From Acanthaster planci (taxonomy: Eukaryota > Echinodermata > Asteroidea > Valvatida > Acanthasteridae), in contig NW_019091559.1 of NCBI RefSeq assembly GCF_001949145.1, forward strand, positions 556,235 to 609,881: a stretch of DNA of 53,647 nucleotides. Reading direction: 5' to 3'. Below the pieces are notes generated by a model. The model ran no database searches and was not told where the DNA came from. It saw nothing but the letters and a program-made list of their open reading frames with translations. Both the position numbers and the translations under genes were made by a program. Positions 18,699-36,107 of the stretch are shown here, piece by piece (position 1 is the first letter of the stretch; every line of letters begins with the position of its first letter).

Positions 18699-21600
18699 GG
18701 TTATAGTAAGATGCAGAACTTGGTCCTTACTGGCCGTCCGTATTAAAAACTTTGGGACCAGGGGTTTAAGGGGCACGGATACTTATGGTATGAAAGAAAG
18801 AACAGGGAAACTATGAGCTTCAGTTTCAGTCCATTTCTGGGTAGGGCAATGAGTTTTGATCTGTCAGACTAGGTTCGGCAGGGCTTTGGTTTAGCTAAGC
18901 TAAATGCCGACATTAAATTCACTGTTCCTTGGTTGAGGTCCCATTTGGCTGTCATCAGGAGTGTGTCATATAGACAAAGTATATCTCAATGCCAAGATTC
19001 AAAACAATTTTGGCAATTACGAGTGACCATGTTGATACATGTAATGTTTCATGTTTACTTGGAAGCATTGATAAGCAGCACTCCTTAGCGGTTCCACATT
19101 TACATTGAGTATGGTTTAGGTTTGGTTAGTCGATAAGTATTGCCAAGAATGTATGTTTAGTGTCATTTGAAAGGCTAGTGGGTCTTGTGCATTAATATAA
19201 TATGATATATTTATTAAATTGAGTAACTATTCTTTTGTAGTATAACTCTGATAAATGACGTGTATATTTGCCAGACTTTGCCGGTTGGGTGACTATGAAA
19301 AAACAAAGAATAAACTTGGTCGTATTGAGATAAATTGACAGAAAGGTATTGGTTGGCAGCTGTTTGATGAAAGGATTAACTAAGCGGGCAACTCTCAAGT
19401 AACCATTTTAGGCACTTTCGTAACTGTAAACTTATGGAAGAAAATAATTAAAAAATTATCTCGTAATGGAGCTATTTAAGTAGCATTTTTGATGAATCAA
19501 GGTGCAAAAAACTTTATCCCCCAAAAAGTGTTAGCAAGAGAAAATGCATTAAAGTCGAACAGCTGATAAGGTGTAAATTTTATGATTCTGTTCTGGTTGC
19601 ATTCTGCAGTTTCTTGATAGAAAACAGAAGGTAAAACTGGTGTCTGGTAGTTTTTCAAATGAAAAAGTATTACACATGACATCACTACCAGTTACTACCA
19701 AACTTGCTTCACATATAAATAATAAGATCAGCATTTGTTGCCATAGTTACTGTTAGCCATATCAGATGTTGAGATTAGTTTTGTGTGTTAAAAGATATGG
19801 CAGGGAAATATGTGATTGAAATGGCCTCAAATGTTGATAACTTTCTCAGGAATCAAAATTAGATCTATCAGAAGCCTTTTATTGTTGGAAGTAGAAGTGA
19901 TCATGCATCGGTGTGATTTATTTGACAGTTGTTAGATTTAGAATTTACAATGCTATATAATGTTATATTCTGACAATTAGAGGACCAAAAGGAGGTAAAA
20001 TAGTTACCATATTCAGTAAGAAAGTGATTTGTTTATTCTGAGTAGCCTTTAAACATCTTAAATTACTATATATACATGTATGTAAGAGATCATGGTTAAT
20101 TCATATTTAATAAAGGAATAATATGGCACACATAGGGCCCCCCAAGTCCCTGTGCCACTGTAGTCCTGTATTTTATTGAATCTAAATCCACCACTCTAAA
20201 CCATTTAGCTGTTTGCCTTCTCACAGGGCACTCATTGTATATTGTGACACTCTCTGCTGTAGTGGTACATGTATCGATTGCAAATCATAACCATCCTGTC
20301 AAATTAAAGGTACCTGTGCAATGGACTTTTTTCACACTTCCGGAAGCAATATAAGGTGCAACTTTCAGAATCCTGACGTGGTAAGGCTTGTCCAAAATAA
20401 AAGTTTGTATGTTTTGCCTTTTGGGGAAAACTAAACATAGTATTGCAAGTCAAGTCTTATTCTTAACTCATGTTATTAATTTGTGGATGGAATCCATTTG
20501 CATTCTGATTTGTGCCTTGATCAGATCGAGATACATTTATATCGGGTGTTAAATTTTCTCTGAACTGTGCTTCAACAAGACTCCGAGGAAATGTTTCCAC
20601 TACCCAGTTTGACATGCTGACATGCATATATGTCTAACTACATGCGCTTTAGAAGTCTTTTTGAACCATAAAATGTGGAATAGAAAACTTTCAAGGGATG
20701 GCAAGTGTTGAGAAGCAGCATACAAAATATCCAAAATGCTTCAGATGACAACTCCAGTTAGTATGATGAATGTGGATACGTATTTGAATTGGCACCATGC
20801 AGTGTTAGACAACTTTTTCTTTTATACATTGATGAACATCTGTAGTACTTGATATCTCATAACTGATCATTGATTGGTACAGGTCTTGTCAATGCTCAAT
20901 CATACCTTTCATGGGTTCCATATTGACGGATCTTTTTGCAATGTGACGATTATTGTAGGTTCTAGTACACATTCATTTGTACTCCTTATTGTTGTGAAGT
21001 AGAATAGTTTCGTCTTTCCATTTTGTATGCGTGTTTCTTGCCCATTTAGAGTGGTCAAAGCTAAATATGTAAGATATTACGAAAGTCTTGTATCGTGTAT
21101 TATGTAAATAGAAACTTTCATCAGATGTGAAAAATAAATCTAAATTGAAAACAAGACCGATATCTGTGCAACATTGTTTCAAATAATCAGGAGAGAAAAA
21201 GTGTGAAATCATTTAATGAACTTTGTGAGAAAAAACACTGAGATGATTCTTATCAAAATAGCTAGATTTATTTTCCAACAGGAGTTGAAATGGTACTAAG
21301 GCTCGCTTATTTGTCATTTGATAGACGTGCAGAAAACCAATATGGAATTTGAGCACAACATAAAACCAAACAAATAATACAAGCTTCCAAGGAGTGTGAC
21401 CCAATTTTATGTTTTCAGGATGCAAGTTGCTTTAGGCCAAGAAAAGTCTCCAGTTTCTGGTCGGGAACTGACTCCAAAAGTGGTTTGGCGACACAGCTTT
21501 TTTTTTTACCCTCACTTTTTTTTCTAGAAATAATGTACATATAATCTGCAATGTCCATCGCAGCTGCACGCGCATGTAATGCTGGCCACTACCTACACTG

Positions 21601-22539
21601 AAATAAAACAGCCCCAGCACTTTTTACTGTTTAAAAGTATTTTCAGCTTGTACATGTACAAGAGATAAAGACCACCTCATTCGTCTGGCTCCCAGATGTA
21701 CATGTAAATGTATAATACAGAAATGACGTCTGAAAATGAGCGCCCATTTAAATGTTTGGGTAACTAGAAGGACTCCTTTACTGTTACTCAACCGTACCAC
21801 ATCAAAATCATGTTAAATTGCACAGTAGCGGGAGTCCTGTTGATTAAAGCAAGTTTGGCAACTTTTGGACATCGTTTTAAACCAAATAAAAAACTTTTTT
21901 ATGTAGCCAACACGCATGTCTACATTGACGCACATGCTGACCAGAAACTGGAGAATTTTTTGGGGGGGGGCCTTAGTTGACTTAAATAAAATTTACAAAA
22001 CACCAAGTTCACATACATATTCAAATATTTGCTTTAAATACTCTACATAAGTTGGAAGAACACCCCAAAATCTGTTATCCACAACAATCTGACTTGGTTT
22101 GTTTTCATAGAAAAATTGACAGAAATGGGGTTTGAACCTCCAATATCTTTGTCGTGGTGATAAACCCATTCATACTGTGTGGCTTCAGATCATGCAAAAA
22201 GGCCTGATATTCAGAGAAAATAAAGTTGGACCTTGTACAAATTAATTGTTCCTATTCAAAAAGCATGATACACGGTTTTAGTAGCATGGTCCAAATGACA
22301 TTCATGTAATAACTTCCTCAAGAATAATGACAACTGCAAAGTATTAAATTTGCGCTGAGTAGTAACTTGATACCAAGAATGCTTAATGGAACCTGAGCTC
22401 CCAGATCTCTTAGGACTTCACTTGGTGGAATGTTCATTTAACATAAACTCATGTGCATTCTAAAACACATCCAATAAGAAATCACAGGCTCACAATGACC
22501 GAAGGAACAAAATGAAAAACAAAAATGCGAAAGAGTATC
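18699..22539. other. Convergent 3' region between JAZF1 and CDK5RAP3
   Basis: No coding exon is visible. The left part must include the JAZF1 3' UTR, with candidate AATAAA signals at 19309-19314 and 20109-20114. A minus-strand AATAAA candidate for CDK5RAP3 is at 21267-21272. An inverted-repeat-bounded block lies at 21447-21954. Poly-T and poly-G runs occur near 21498 and 21960. Confidence 0.45.
21447..21954. mobile_element. Inverted-repeat-bounded block (possible MITE)
   Basis: The sequence TCTCCAGTTTCTGGTC at 21447-21462 is perfectly repeated in inverse at 21939-21954, 508 bases end to end. No transposase-like frame lies inside, and no target duplication was seen at the edges, so it is only a candidate. 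Confidence 0.35.
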
Positions 22540-25500
22540 TCATATGCTGTTGATGGAGCCCATTAAGTTCACAGGTCGATTCTTGTACCGAGAGGAAATA
22601 TCTTGCTCAATCTACAAAGACAAAAGGCACAAACCAATCAGTGAACAACAGGTTCACTCACTTTGTGAAAACCACTGGACGTGAAATTTGCCTTAACAGA
22701 TGTCTAAACTTCCATCCCTTCCCAACAATCCAGTTTATTCAGTCAATGTAACCATTTCATATCACTCTGGCAGAAAATGCGACAAGAGGTTTTGCAAGTA
22801 CTGTTTACGAAGACAGGAGACCAGATTTCACCCTTGTCTACACGTGTATACCCTAGCTAATTAGTCAGTTTTTTAATACACAATACAGGCAGTATGCAAT
22901 ACCTATTCGCAAATTATTTAAATTAAGACGGCCTCGGGATTAGAGTTCATGAGTGCAAAGGCTTTGTATGACCATATATCCGAGTGTAATATACACGTAT
23001 CTGTCTTTGAGACACAGTTAGAGAGCTTTAATGTAAACTTATAAAGTCCTTTGTATCATGTTTGAACAAGAAATAATTAAATCAGTTGATGGTGTCATCT
23101 GCCAAGAAACACAAACTGGTTCCTTGATAAGTGAAATCAACCAACTTACCTGTCTTTGAAGAGCCCTTGTATTAGCTACCAGCTTATCAATCTTGGGCAT
23201 GAGTTGTCTCTCTTCATCAATTGCTTCCAGACACTTCACATGAACTGCTTCCTTCGATGCCAACATCTTCTCTTCCTGTCCACATTTCTGTTTCAGAGAT
23301 TCTGTCAGTCTATCCACATACCTGAGGTAGAGAAAATCCCAATATTTCCTCAAAAGAGTGCTGAACAAGTTGGACTGTATTTGTTGACACTCCTTAATCC
23401 TCAGCACAACAGAAATGTTCTACAATGCCACCTGTTGTAAGGTAAATGTTCTGGAAGCTTGGGGAATACTGAGGTGATTCGAGATGAAAAATGCGGTTTC
23501 TATGATCCCTACTCATGCCAGAATGGTCTGTTAAAACATGACAGAAACTTAGTTCTTATCAGGAGCAGCATTCTCAGCATAAAATGTCTCCACATTAGGT
23601 GGAGGGGCAAACAATGGCTACTCCTGTTACTGATAACAGTAACGAGCAGTTTGGAACTGGTAACATAACTGTATGCATTACTTCTTGCATACACCAATTA
23701 ACAATGCGTCACAAGCAAAACACAGTGAATGTTAAAAAACATATCAATGGAAGAGTACACAAAAGGTCATCAACACAAGAAATCTTTACAACAACCACAC
23801 ATATACTTCAATAATTATGAATATAGACATCCAGCATATCTCAAAGAAAAAAATGACATACTTTGGCGAGCTCTTAATAAGCATCAAATGCTGCGTGGTT
23901 GAGTCCATCAAGAGATTCAAGATTTCTCGGACCTTGTCCAACATGGCCGACACATCGTCACATGTCTTCATCTGGAGGATTGAGGGCGCACTTTGAAACT
24001 GGTTAGCCGAGAGGATGTCAATTTCACCTTTCATTTCATTGAGCCTCTGAATTAAGAATGCTTCAAGCTGAACATTGAGAAGAAGAATAATGACTTTAAG
24101 GAAGGTGAAGATTGAAACAGAAAGTCGGTACATAGAAGAAAAACAAGCAAGGAGATCTGTAGAATGATCCCACCAAATAATACCGGACAATGTCAACAAT
24201 TCTCACAATAAAATGGGTCTACAATTGATAACGAGTATCTATTTAGCCAACATCAAACACTGGAAAGAAGTCAAATGGCCAACATGGACAAGCCCCTTGA
24301 AACATTGTGTACTAGACATTGTATTTTCAAGCTCTTTCATGAAGACTGTGAGAAAAGATTGGGAAACCTGAGAACTTTTCTCCAAAGTGACAAAAATGGA
24401 TTTACAAAATTTGCTTGCCTCTAGTAGTTCATTTGTGATGTTATTTCTTGTTGGTGGGTGGTCCAATATGGTGAAGGAATCAGGCCCTCTAGCAATCCCA
24501 TCATCCTTTGCTGTACTCCCTTTTTCAGCATCACTCACATCTCCACCAGAAGTGCTATCTGTTACCTACAAGTTGGTTCAGAAATTCACCTCAGGGCTTT
24601 TAAGGAGGAAACTGTTCATCAGTGAAAAGAAATTGTAGGTTTGTGTATAACCATTTATGTTTCTGGTTCCTTCAGGAACAATTTTCATGTGATGTTGGTT
24701 GTGAATCGTTTCTCAAAAGAGTGAAAACTCCATCTACAGCAGACAAAATCACAAAAATGTTAAGGAGTTTAAGTGAGCACATCTAATTGGACTACCAACA
24801 TGCACAATGACTGTTATATTTGGCATTTTACTAAAGTCTGCACTCCATCTGTGACTTCCATCCGTAAGGCTTACTTTTATCAAGTTACATAAGGATGGCA
24901 TATTCCTACATTCAATTTTATATCTATCACTCAAATAATAGCATTTGCAAGCAACACTTACCTAGTGACTGATGACCAAAGTGCAACATTTACCTAGTGA
25001 CTGATGACCAAAGTGCAACATTTACCTAGTGACTGATGACCAAAGTGCAACATTTACCTAGTGACTGATGACCAAAGTGCAACATTTACCTGGTGACTGA
25101 TGACCAAAGTGCAACATTTACCTAGTGACTGATGACCAAAGTGCAACATTTACCTAGTGACTGATGACCAAAGTGCAACATTTGCCCAGTGACTGATGAC
25201 CAAAGTGCAACATTTACCTAGTGACTGATGACCAAAGTGCAACATTTGCCTAGTGACTGATGACCAAAGTGCAACATTTACCTAGTGACTGATTACCAAA
25301 GTGCAACATTTACCTAGTGACTGATGATCAAAGTCATCAAAGTATCTGAGGGAAAGTGAAATTAAAAAATCAAATGTAAAGTTTTATAAATTCTGACCTG
25401 GATGTCGAAGTCAATGGTTTCTGCTCCTCCATCTTCTAGCGTGATACCAAAGTCTATACCCTCAGCTTCTGCATCAATATCACCCCAATCAATCTGACAC

Positions 25501-28500
25501 ACAGACACAGGACAAACCAAACTCTGATTCATTAAATACTGTCCTTTAAACAATGTCCCCATCCGAAACCCCTCTCTTCAAAATTTGTAAGAAAATTTGA
25601 AACTTACCAGATATTAACTTTTACATGACCCATAGGTATTAAAGTTTCAGACCCAGAACTCAGCATTCAGACCCCAAAATTTGACTCAATTTCATACTCT
25701 GCATGATGGCACCAAATCTCATCTAGGGGTACACATTAATAATCTCATCTCCAAGTAAATATCCTCAACAGCAATGGTTGCCATGACAAACCTCATCTTC
25801 CTTTTGCTCCTCCTCATCCTCGAGGAACGATAATGTTACCGTCTCAACAGATACAGGCACCTTCCCTGTCCTCCACTGATAAACTGTGGCATTGCCATGC
25901 TGAAGGAAGAACCGTAGTATGGGAACCACCTCAATCTCTGATTGTCTGGTGTTATCACTACACCTAAACAAAAATCAATAAACATGTGCTCTTTGAGAGG
26001 CAAAGTAAATTAATAATTGCAGATCTTGTGAGTTGCTGAAGCTGTTGTAAAAGAACTTCAAATAAACTCCAGCTCAGTGTCAGTGTGAGGAAACTAGTAT
26101 AAACTCTGCACTGAAATGGAAGCTTTTCTAAGGAGTCTGTCAGTGGCTTAGTAGAACTAAAAGACATGACTCCCACAGGTATTATTTGAAACAGTGCACA
26201 GAGCTCCTGCATGATCCAGAGTCATCAAATTGATAACACTTTTCCAATAGTTTTTGATTGCATCATCAGAATATAATCCACGCGGAAAGTCTAACAATTA
26301 CTACTGACATGACAACTGGGTCCAAACTTATTCATTGTTTGGTTCTTTGTGGAGATTTTGGTAAAGTACGTTGCTTATGGACATAATGCATCATGTCATA
26401 ACTGATTCAAAAGTCTACTAGTGGTGAAGTGGTCTTACCCTCCGATGGTAAACTGCACAAATGCATGGTAGAACTCAACGACAGCAGACAAGCCTTGGCT
26501 CTTCTCTGTGATAACAGCAAGCATCTCTGGCAAGGACTTGACCTTCGCAAGAAGTTCACTCTTGATTTTCTCACCCTACAAAGTACAAGAAGTTGCAAAC
26601 ATCAGTTTAACTGTAATTTCTATGAACATAATAGTCTCTACTCAACTAAAAATAAACTTTCTTGATAGTTTTTAAAAGGGACTCAGAGAATACAATACAT
26701 GAGTTGAAATTCTTAACAGAACTGTTAAATCACTGGATTTCGCAGCAATATCACTTATAGCACCCACAGCAAATTCTTGACCAAGTAATAGCCAAAAATC
26801 TAGATGTACGTAGAGGCTTACTGTTTGGAGTCAAATGCAGCCTGAACATTGTGCTAAACCTTTTAGTACAGTGTACTACTCATGACTGTTCCAAATGAAA
26901 GGATACCCAAACACAACACAGAAAGACATCCACTCTACCCCTACAAAGCGTTACCCTTTACACTACCACCAAATCCAAGGCAACTTGCTACCTTTTCAAA
27001 TTTGATACTTCTTACCTTAATTCCTAGTTTCCTACATTCTGCATTGTACTCTGATTTTGCTGCAGTTGCATTGTCCTGGTAATCCTTCTCTTTTCTCTGA
27101 CATTCCTGATAAAACAATTCAATTTCTGAGTGAACCCATACAAGTTAGCTGCAGAATTTCAGCTTGTAACTTGTAGAACACCATAGCAGTGCTTGAATAA
27201 CTGATCTGAGAGGGTAGCATGCAAATTTTAAATAAGCAGCCATTGGCTACGTCTGTACTGATCCAACTGCCTGACCATGTAACCACAAAAAACGTTTTCT
27301 AAAAATGTAATTTCTCAACATATGATTTATAAAGGACCTCTAAAAAGAATCTAACTTGACATGTCAGTAATTCTTCAAAACCTCTTGGGACTCACAACTG
27401 ACTTTTGGTTTACATTTGTGGAAACTATGAGTATAGAATTCCTACAAGAGTTTCTTTGAAATTTTACATTTCTGCATTCAACTGCTGCAGTTCAACACAA
27501 CGACTCCGTCTCAGTTTCCATTTGGAACCTGGATTTATGTATGTAGACTTACTGCTTGAATCTGCTTCAACTTGGCCACTTGTTTCTTCAGAGATGGGAT
27601 CTCATAGTTAACATTGCGTATCAACATCTGAGCAACCTCTGCTAGGTACACATTTTCCTTCTCATAAAGCCGTACCACTTCTTGCCAGTCCTAGAGTAAC
27701 AACCAAGCAAGCACTTTAAATTTTTATATCCAATTTTGATTTAGTTTTGGAAAGATTTCCTGTTCTTTAACTTTGATGTTTGAAAATGTTGTATTGAGGT
27801 ACATTCAATATTGAACTGATTCAAAGATTTTCTGAGACAAAACGAGGGAAACTTTAAATAAACTACAGAAAGTTATAACTTGAAGAACTGGTTGCAGTAA
27901 AGGTGTGCAGAGGTGAAGCCTAACATAAAAAGAGTTGAGATATCATCAGCACAGCGTCATCCACTTTTGCAAAGACATGTGAGGAAAGGATTGGTAAAGT
28001 CTGATGTACAACCATCATTTCACCTAAAAGTACAAATAGTACATGGTATGGTACCTTCATTCTCTGTGATGAATAATAACCAAAGATGTTCTTGGAACCA
28101 GATTCAGACACCTTGAGAAGTTCAACAATCCTTAGGCAGTGGAAATAGTTGATATCTAAAAAAAAAAAACATTGGAAAAAGAATAGAAGGCCAAGTCACC
28201 AATAATTAAACTCTGACCCTGAAAGAATTCCTTCAAAGATTTAACCAGTAAGTAAATCCAACAACGTCCAGCACTATGCCTGACCATTTCACATTCTTTG
28301 AAATTAAATTTAAAACTGTCCAAGTTCCACTTAAAGCGGAACAGAATAAGAACTTTCTTCTTACATGTTCCAGCTAAAAGCTGTTTGATTTCATCCACTT
28401 CAGGCATATCTTGAATTGCTAGGTTGATCTTCTCTCTGATCGTTAGCGCTGCGGTTTGCCATTTCAAGTTGACATGTCGTCGATCAATCAGCCAATCTGC

Positions 28501-30228
28501 AAGGAAAAAAGACACATTTAATGATAAAACTTCAGATAACAAAGCTATTCCAAAAAGCTGACAGCTTGATTGGGTGAACAATAGAGGTTATTTGTTCTAT
28601 CTCAGACACACTGTTTTCAAACTGAAAATATCTATGACTTTGGTTAGAATCCATAGCATTTCAAGAAAAACAGTAATTTTATATTTAGCACCAAATAGGA
28701 ATTGGGCTGTCAAAATGTGTATTTAGATGCAACTTTTGCTTCACTTTCAAAGTTTTCAGCTGAAAGGGGTACAACAGAACAAATGTTGCTGAGCACATTC
28801 AAGCCTGTTTTTTACCTAGGAGTTTGTTGGAGCTGATGTCAATGGGCAGGTTCTCAATCTGTTGAGCTGTCAATTCTTCAGTTTTCTAAAAGAAAGAGTA
28901 CCGTCAGTTTATAAATACAATGTTCCATGGTTTGGCCCATTGTCTTGTCTATACCATAAGATCACAGAAATCAAGATTTACTTCTCAACAAACGTCAGGA
29001 AACTTCTGACTGAAACATTGCTTTACACAAGGTTACATATATGTACATTTAAACAAATGAAAGGTTACACTATGGGGCTGAAAGTTAATGTACTACACCT
29101 ACGTCGGCCTCCAACACAAATTAGAGATGACAGCCTAAAACATTAATATGCCAAATAATGAATGTCTAACCCACTTCATCAGCAACCCCCATCTGAAAAG
29201 TATGGCAGGGTAGACTAAGACCATGTTGCTGAAAACAACAGCCAGCATGAAAGCAACGAATCGAAGCAAGCCAAAAAAGCTAACTTTAATAGGTGGCAAT
29301 ATTGCATATCAGACAGTTTCATTTTCTATTGCTACGGTGACTAGCAGTTGGCCTATATAAGGTGTCTTTGTTGTTTCATAAATGATAGGAAGGAATATTA
29401 TCTAGTTTGTTTGAGTTTCTGTCTCAGCTTTGTGTCTGAATGAGGCTTAGGACCAAGAGAAAGAACATCCTGGATTTCTGTTTTGAAATGAGGCTTTTTT
29501 CTTTATTCATTAATTGGTGTACATACCACACATTGATAGCGAGTACGCACTCATGCAAAGGAAACCAACCTTGAAAGTACACTAGCTCTCAGTCTGTCTT
29601 ACATTACGCCATTTGTAAGCGGGCACGCTACAAACTCCCGATTTACTTTGCAGCCATTTTTTAACCATTCCCGATGGGAAAAACCCTTTTTCTGAAATGA
29701 TAGCTTTTTGGAAAAAATTGAAATTGTTTGGCAGCTGTTTCAGCGGTACGCAGGCATTGGACGGAAATCCAGGATATTCATTCTCATGGACTCATAACCT
29801 CCATGGTTTAAATGCTAAATATTGAATAATGAAAAAGTCTCATGACTCATGTCTTTAAAAAACCTTTCATTTCCATGGCATAGTAATTGAGGTTATACAT
29901 ATATTGCTGGTACCTGGAGGCTGTTGTTTTTCCTTCTTCTAATTTAGTTAAAATGGATGCACAAAAGGTTTCCTTGAGCCTATCTAGCGATACAAAGCCC
30001 TTGCCCTCCAACTCCACCTAAACCATGTACATGTATGTAAGCTGTACACTACATGATGTCCACTCCATATTGAGATTGACATTGTCATCTCGTGAACCTC
30101 TAAGCACTCATAGCAAACACTCACATTCTGCATTATCAACTAGCGTTTTCAGAAAGTAAACTATACATTTGCAACCCTAATAAAAAAAAAACATTTTTAC
30201 ATTCTTGGGAAAAGGTTCTCACCTGCAT
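22540..30228 (-). CDS. CDK5RAP3: CDK5RAP3 (C53/LZAP), UFMylation and ER-phagy receptor subunit
   Basis: Thirteen minus-strand coding exons: 30228-30223, 28885-28816, 28496-28365, 28155-28055, 27690-27553, 27105-27016, 26575-26439, 25963-25792, 25493-25398, 24565-24419, 24067-23862, 23321-23150 and 22611-22540. They join in frame to 512 residues (human has about 506). Hallmarks in order: [93 protein letters not shown] and the C-terminal [12 protein letters not shown]. Exon 9 (residues 283-314) carries three short Ile-Asp-aromatic motifs, IDWGDI, IDFGI and IDFDI, at the place of the UFM1/ATG8-binding sAIMs. The protein works with UFL1 and DDRGK1 at the ER in ribosome UFMylation and ER-phagy. 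The first exon codes only Met-Gln; in-frame stops lie just upstream. Intron 10 uses a GC donor. Confidence 0.95.
24953..25340. repeat. 32-bp minisatellite, about 12 copies, in CDK5RAP3 intron 9
   Basis: The unit is GTGCAACATTTACCTAGTGA followed by CTGATGACCAAA, 32 bases, repeated head to tail with only scattered substitutions (for example TTGCC for TTACC). On the gene's strand each unit reads CACTAG then GTAAATG, a 5' splice-site-like word. The array fills nearly half of the intron and begins about 60 bases after the true exon 9 donor. There are no unique spacers, so it is not a CRISPR-like array. Confidence 0.95.
29468..29775. mobile_element. Short inverted-repeat element (possible MITE) in CDK5RAP3 intron 1
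   Basis: ATCCTGGATTTCTGT at 29468-29482 is inverted at 29761-29775 (ACGGAAATCCAGGAT) with one mismatch, 308 bases end to end. No ORF and no target duplication are seen. Candidate only. Confidence 0.35.
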
Positions 30229-31169
30229 GTTGTTGATCGTGCTCAAAATCTCTCATCATCCATATGGTAAATATAGATTGGCACCAGGCTAACCGGCTAA
30301 GCTATAGCCACGGTACTAGCTTCAAGAGTGGTATTACACCTAGACGTAAAAGGCGCGTATTAGTAGTACACGTGTAAACAACCTAATCCACACGCCCTCT
30401 GCTGATTGCAAGGAGTTTTGTAATGTAGCCTATTGTAGGTGATCAGGATCATCGATGTTAAACTGAACTTGAATCCCCAGTGCGCCTCAATTTTGCTTGG
30501 GAGAAAGAGAATCGAAAGACACCGAACACTGGAACGAACAGTCTGTCTAAAATTTTGTTTTATTTTTTCTTAACCGTTTCATGTAAAGCGAACAGATGAC
30601 CTGAGCAGCCTCAACTCGCGTACATGTACATGTTCAAAGAGCCTGGCTCGTCACCAGCGTGGGCCTATTCTATTCATTTCTGTTAAATTGAGTTTGATTT
30701 CCCATTAAGCTATATTTTGTAAAAGTAAAATCTTGCAATATTACTCTGCTTTATTTGTTTTTCCACATGATTTGGAAACGCTCACTTGCTAGGTTGCTGT
30801 AAAAGTCCCAGATAACATCGGTAAATACGCATATATTAATAACATTCGGGGAACTTCCATTAAGTTATGATCCTACAGTTCAAGGGCCGGGCGGATCCAA
30901 ACCCAGTTTTTCCAGGATACTTATCTCTGATGGGGACCGACAAATTGGGACCTTCTTTAATGGCTACTCGATATGGGCTGAGCTTGTTGCTTCAGTTGTA
31001 GCATTGGCGGATCCAAGGCCGTAGGGCTGTAAGAGGGCCATTGTTAGCCACCCAAAAAGGGAAAACGATTATCTATAAATGAGAGGAAGCTTTTATTACC
31101 TTTTCTTCCAAAACCTCATTCAGAAAGACCATAAAAAATTGTTTAAGCAAGGGAAAACAGAAATTGTCT
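30229..31169. other. Intergenic, CDK5RAP3 promoter side and subtilase 3' UTR
   Basis: No coding exon is seen. The left part is upstream of the CDK5RAP3 start and should hold its promoter and 5' UTR. The right edge is the 3' UTR of the subtilase gene. The words GGCGGATCCAA recur at 30892 and 31008. Confidence 0.45.
31092..31097 (-). terminator. Polyadenylation signal of the subtilase gene
   Basis: TTTATT on the plus strand is AATAAA on the minus strand, 73 bases past the stop codon at 31170. That is a normal distance for a compact 3' UTR. Confidence 0.55.
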
Positions 31170-35073
<3,904 letters not shown>

Positions 35074-35311
35074 GGCTGAAAAGAGAGGAGTTGAAATACT
35101 CAGATAAGACAATTCTCATAATGACTTGGCGAATATGTTTGTGATGGTAGCTATAAAATGATAATGGTGATGACAATCGTGATGTAGTTCTTCGTAATAT
35201 TTTGTTGTAAAAACGTACCGGGACATCACATGAAGTTGTAAGAGAAATGTGAGTACAAAAAGTACTGTAAAAAAGGACGGTAAATGTTTTGTAAAGTGTA
35301 CAATTCCTTAC

Positions 35312-35470
35312 CTCATCAGACTGAGGATCGATGTAACGTGACAAACAATTAACGGATGAGTCGTCCTCTATAAAACTTGTAATGTTGGAGAGTTTGGACT
35401 TCAAAATGACCTCAAAGGCGGTGGTGCATATCAACAACCTTTGGTATACAAGCATACGGTAACACGTTAA
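35312..35470 (-). other. Probable 5' noncoding exon of the subtilase gene
   Basis: It ends GATGAG followed by donor GTAAGG. Splicing to 35075 would put the ATG two bases into the next exon. An ATG at 35455 opens a short upstream frame that ends in TGA across the junction, so it would act as an upstream ORF and not as an N-terminal extension. The 5' edge is not determined. Confidence 0.5.
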
Positions 35471-36107
35471 TGATTAATAACAAATTAAAGAGCCATGGAG
35501 TCGGGTCCAATGTCCAAGAACTGAGTTCAGTGGAACTGTATAGCACGAAGTTACAAAACTTCTAATGAAAATATAAAGCCCGAGATCTAGACAGTATTCT
35601 GAAGCTGGAATGAAATTGAAAGGCATGATTTGTCTTGCTCTTAACTGTGATGAAGCGTGATTCGCAGTATGGCATTGGAATTATTGCTTCTTGCTTCATA
35701 ATTTTGGGTTTCCTGAGAAAATCAAGAAAAAATCCTTTCATAGTTTCAACAGGGACGTTCTTGACTGGAAAATATAAAGGGGGGGAGAAAACATGAAAGC
35801 AAAGAAAGTACAGGAGGAAATGGTATGAAAATCCCGATTTTGCTGAAAAAAATACCTTGGAATATATCCCCTTATAAGGTTAACTGTGTGCTGAGGGCAA
35901 TAGTCTCGCAGCCTTGATAAATCCTGGCAACGCCCTTGTCGGACACAGAGCGAAACGGACATTTCAAAAATCTTCATTAAAATAACTTCCCAATACCCCA
36001 AATTTTTACTATCCCCATTTCACCTCAACCTTTACCACGGTCCTTTATCCCATCAGTAATTTTGGACAGTTGTAAGGTAATGGTTGACATAAATTTGTAA
36101 GGGTTCC

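Noticed and set aside
22120-22185. Possible tRNA (minus-strand GGTTCAAACCCC box)
   Set aside because: A B-box-like word is present but no acceptable A box or paired acceptor stem was found.
24953-25340. CRISPR-like periodic repeat
   Set aside because: The repeats are contiguous with no spacers and sit in an intron of an animal gene: a minisatellite.
35312-35455. N-terminal extension of the subtilase
   Set aside because: After splicing to 35075 the frame from this ATG meets TGA at once; the signal peptide begins at 35073.
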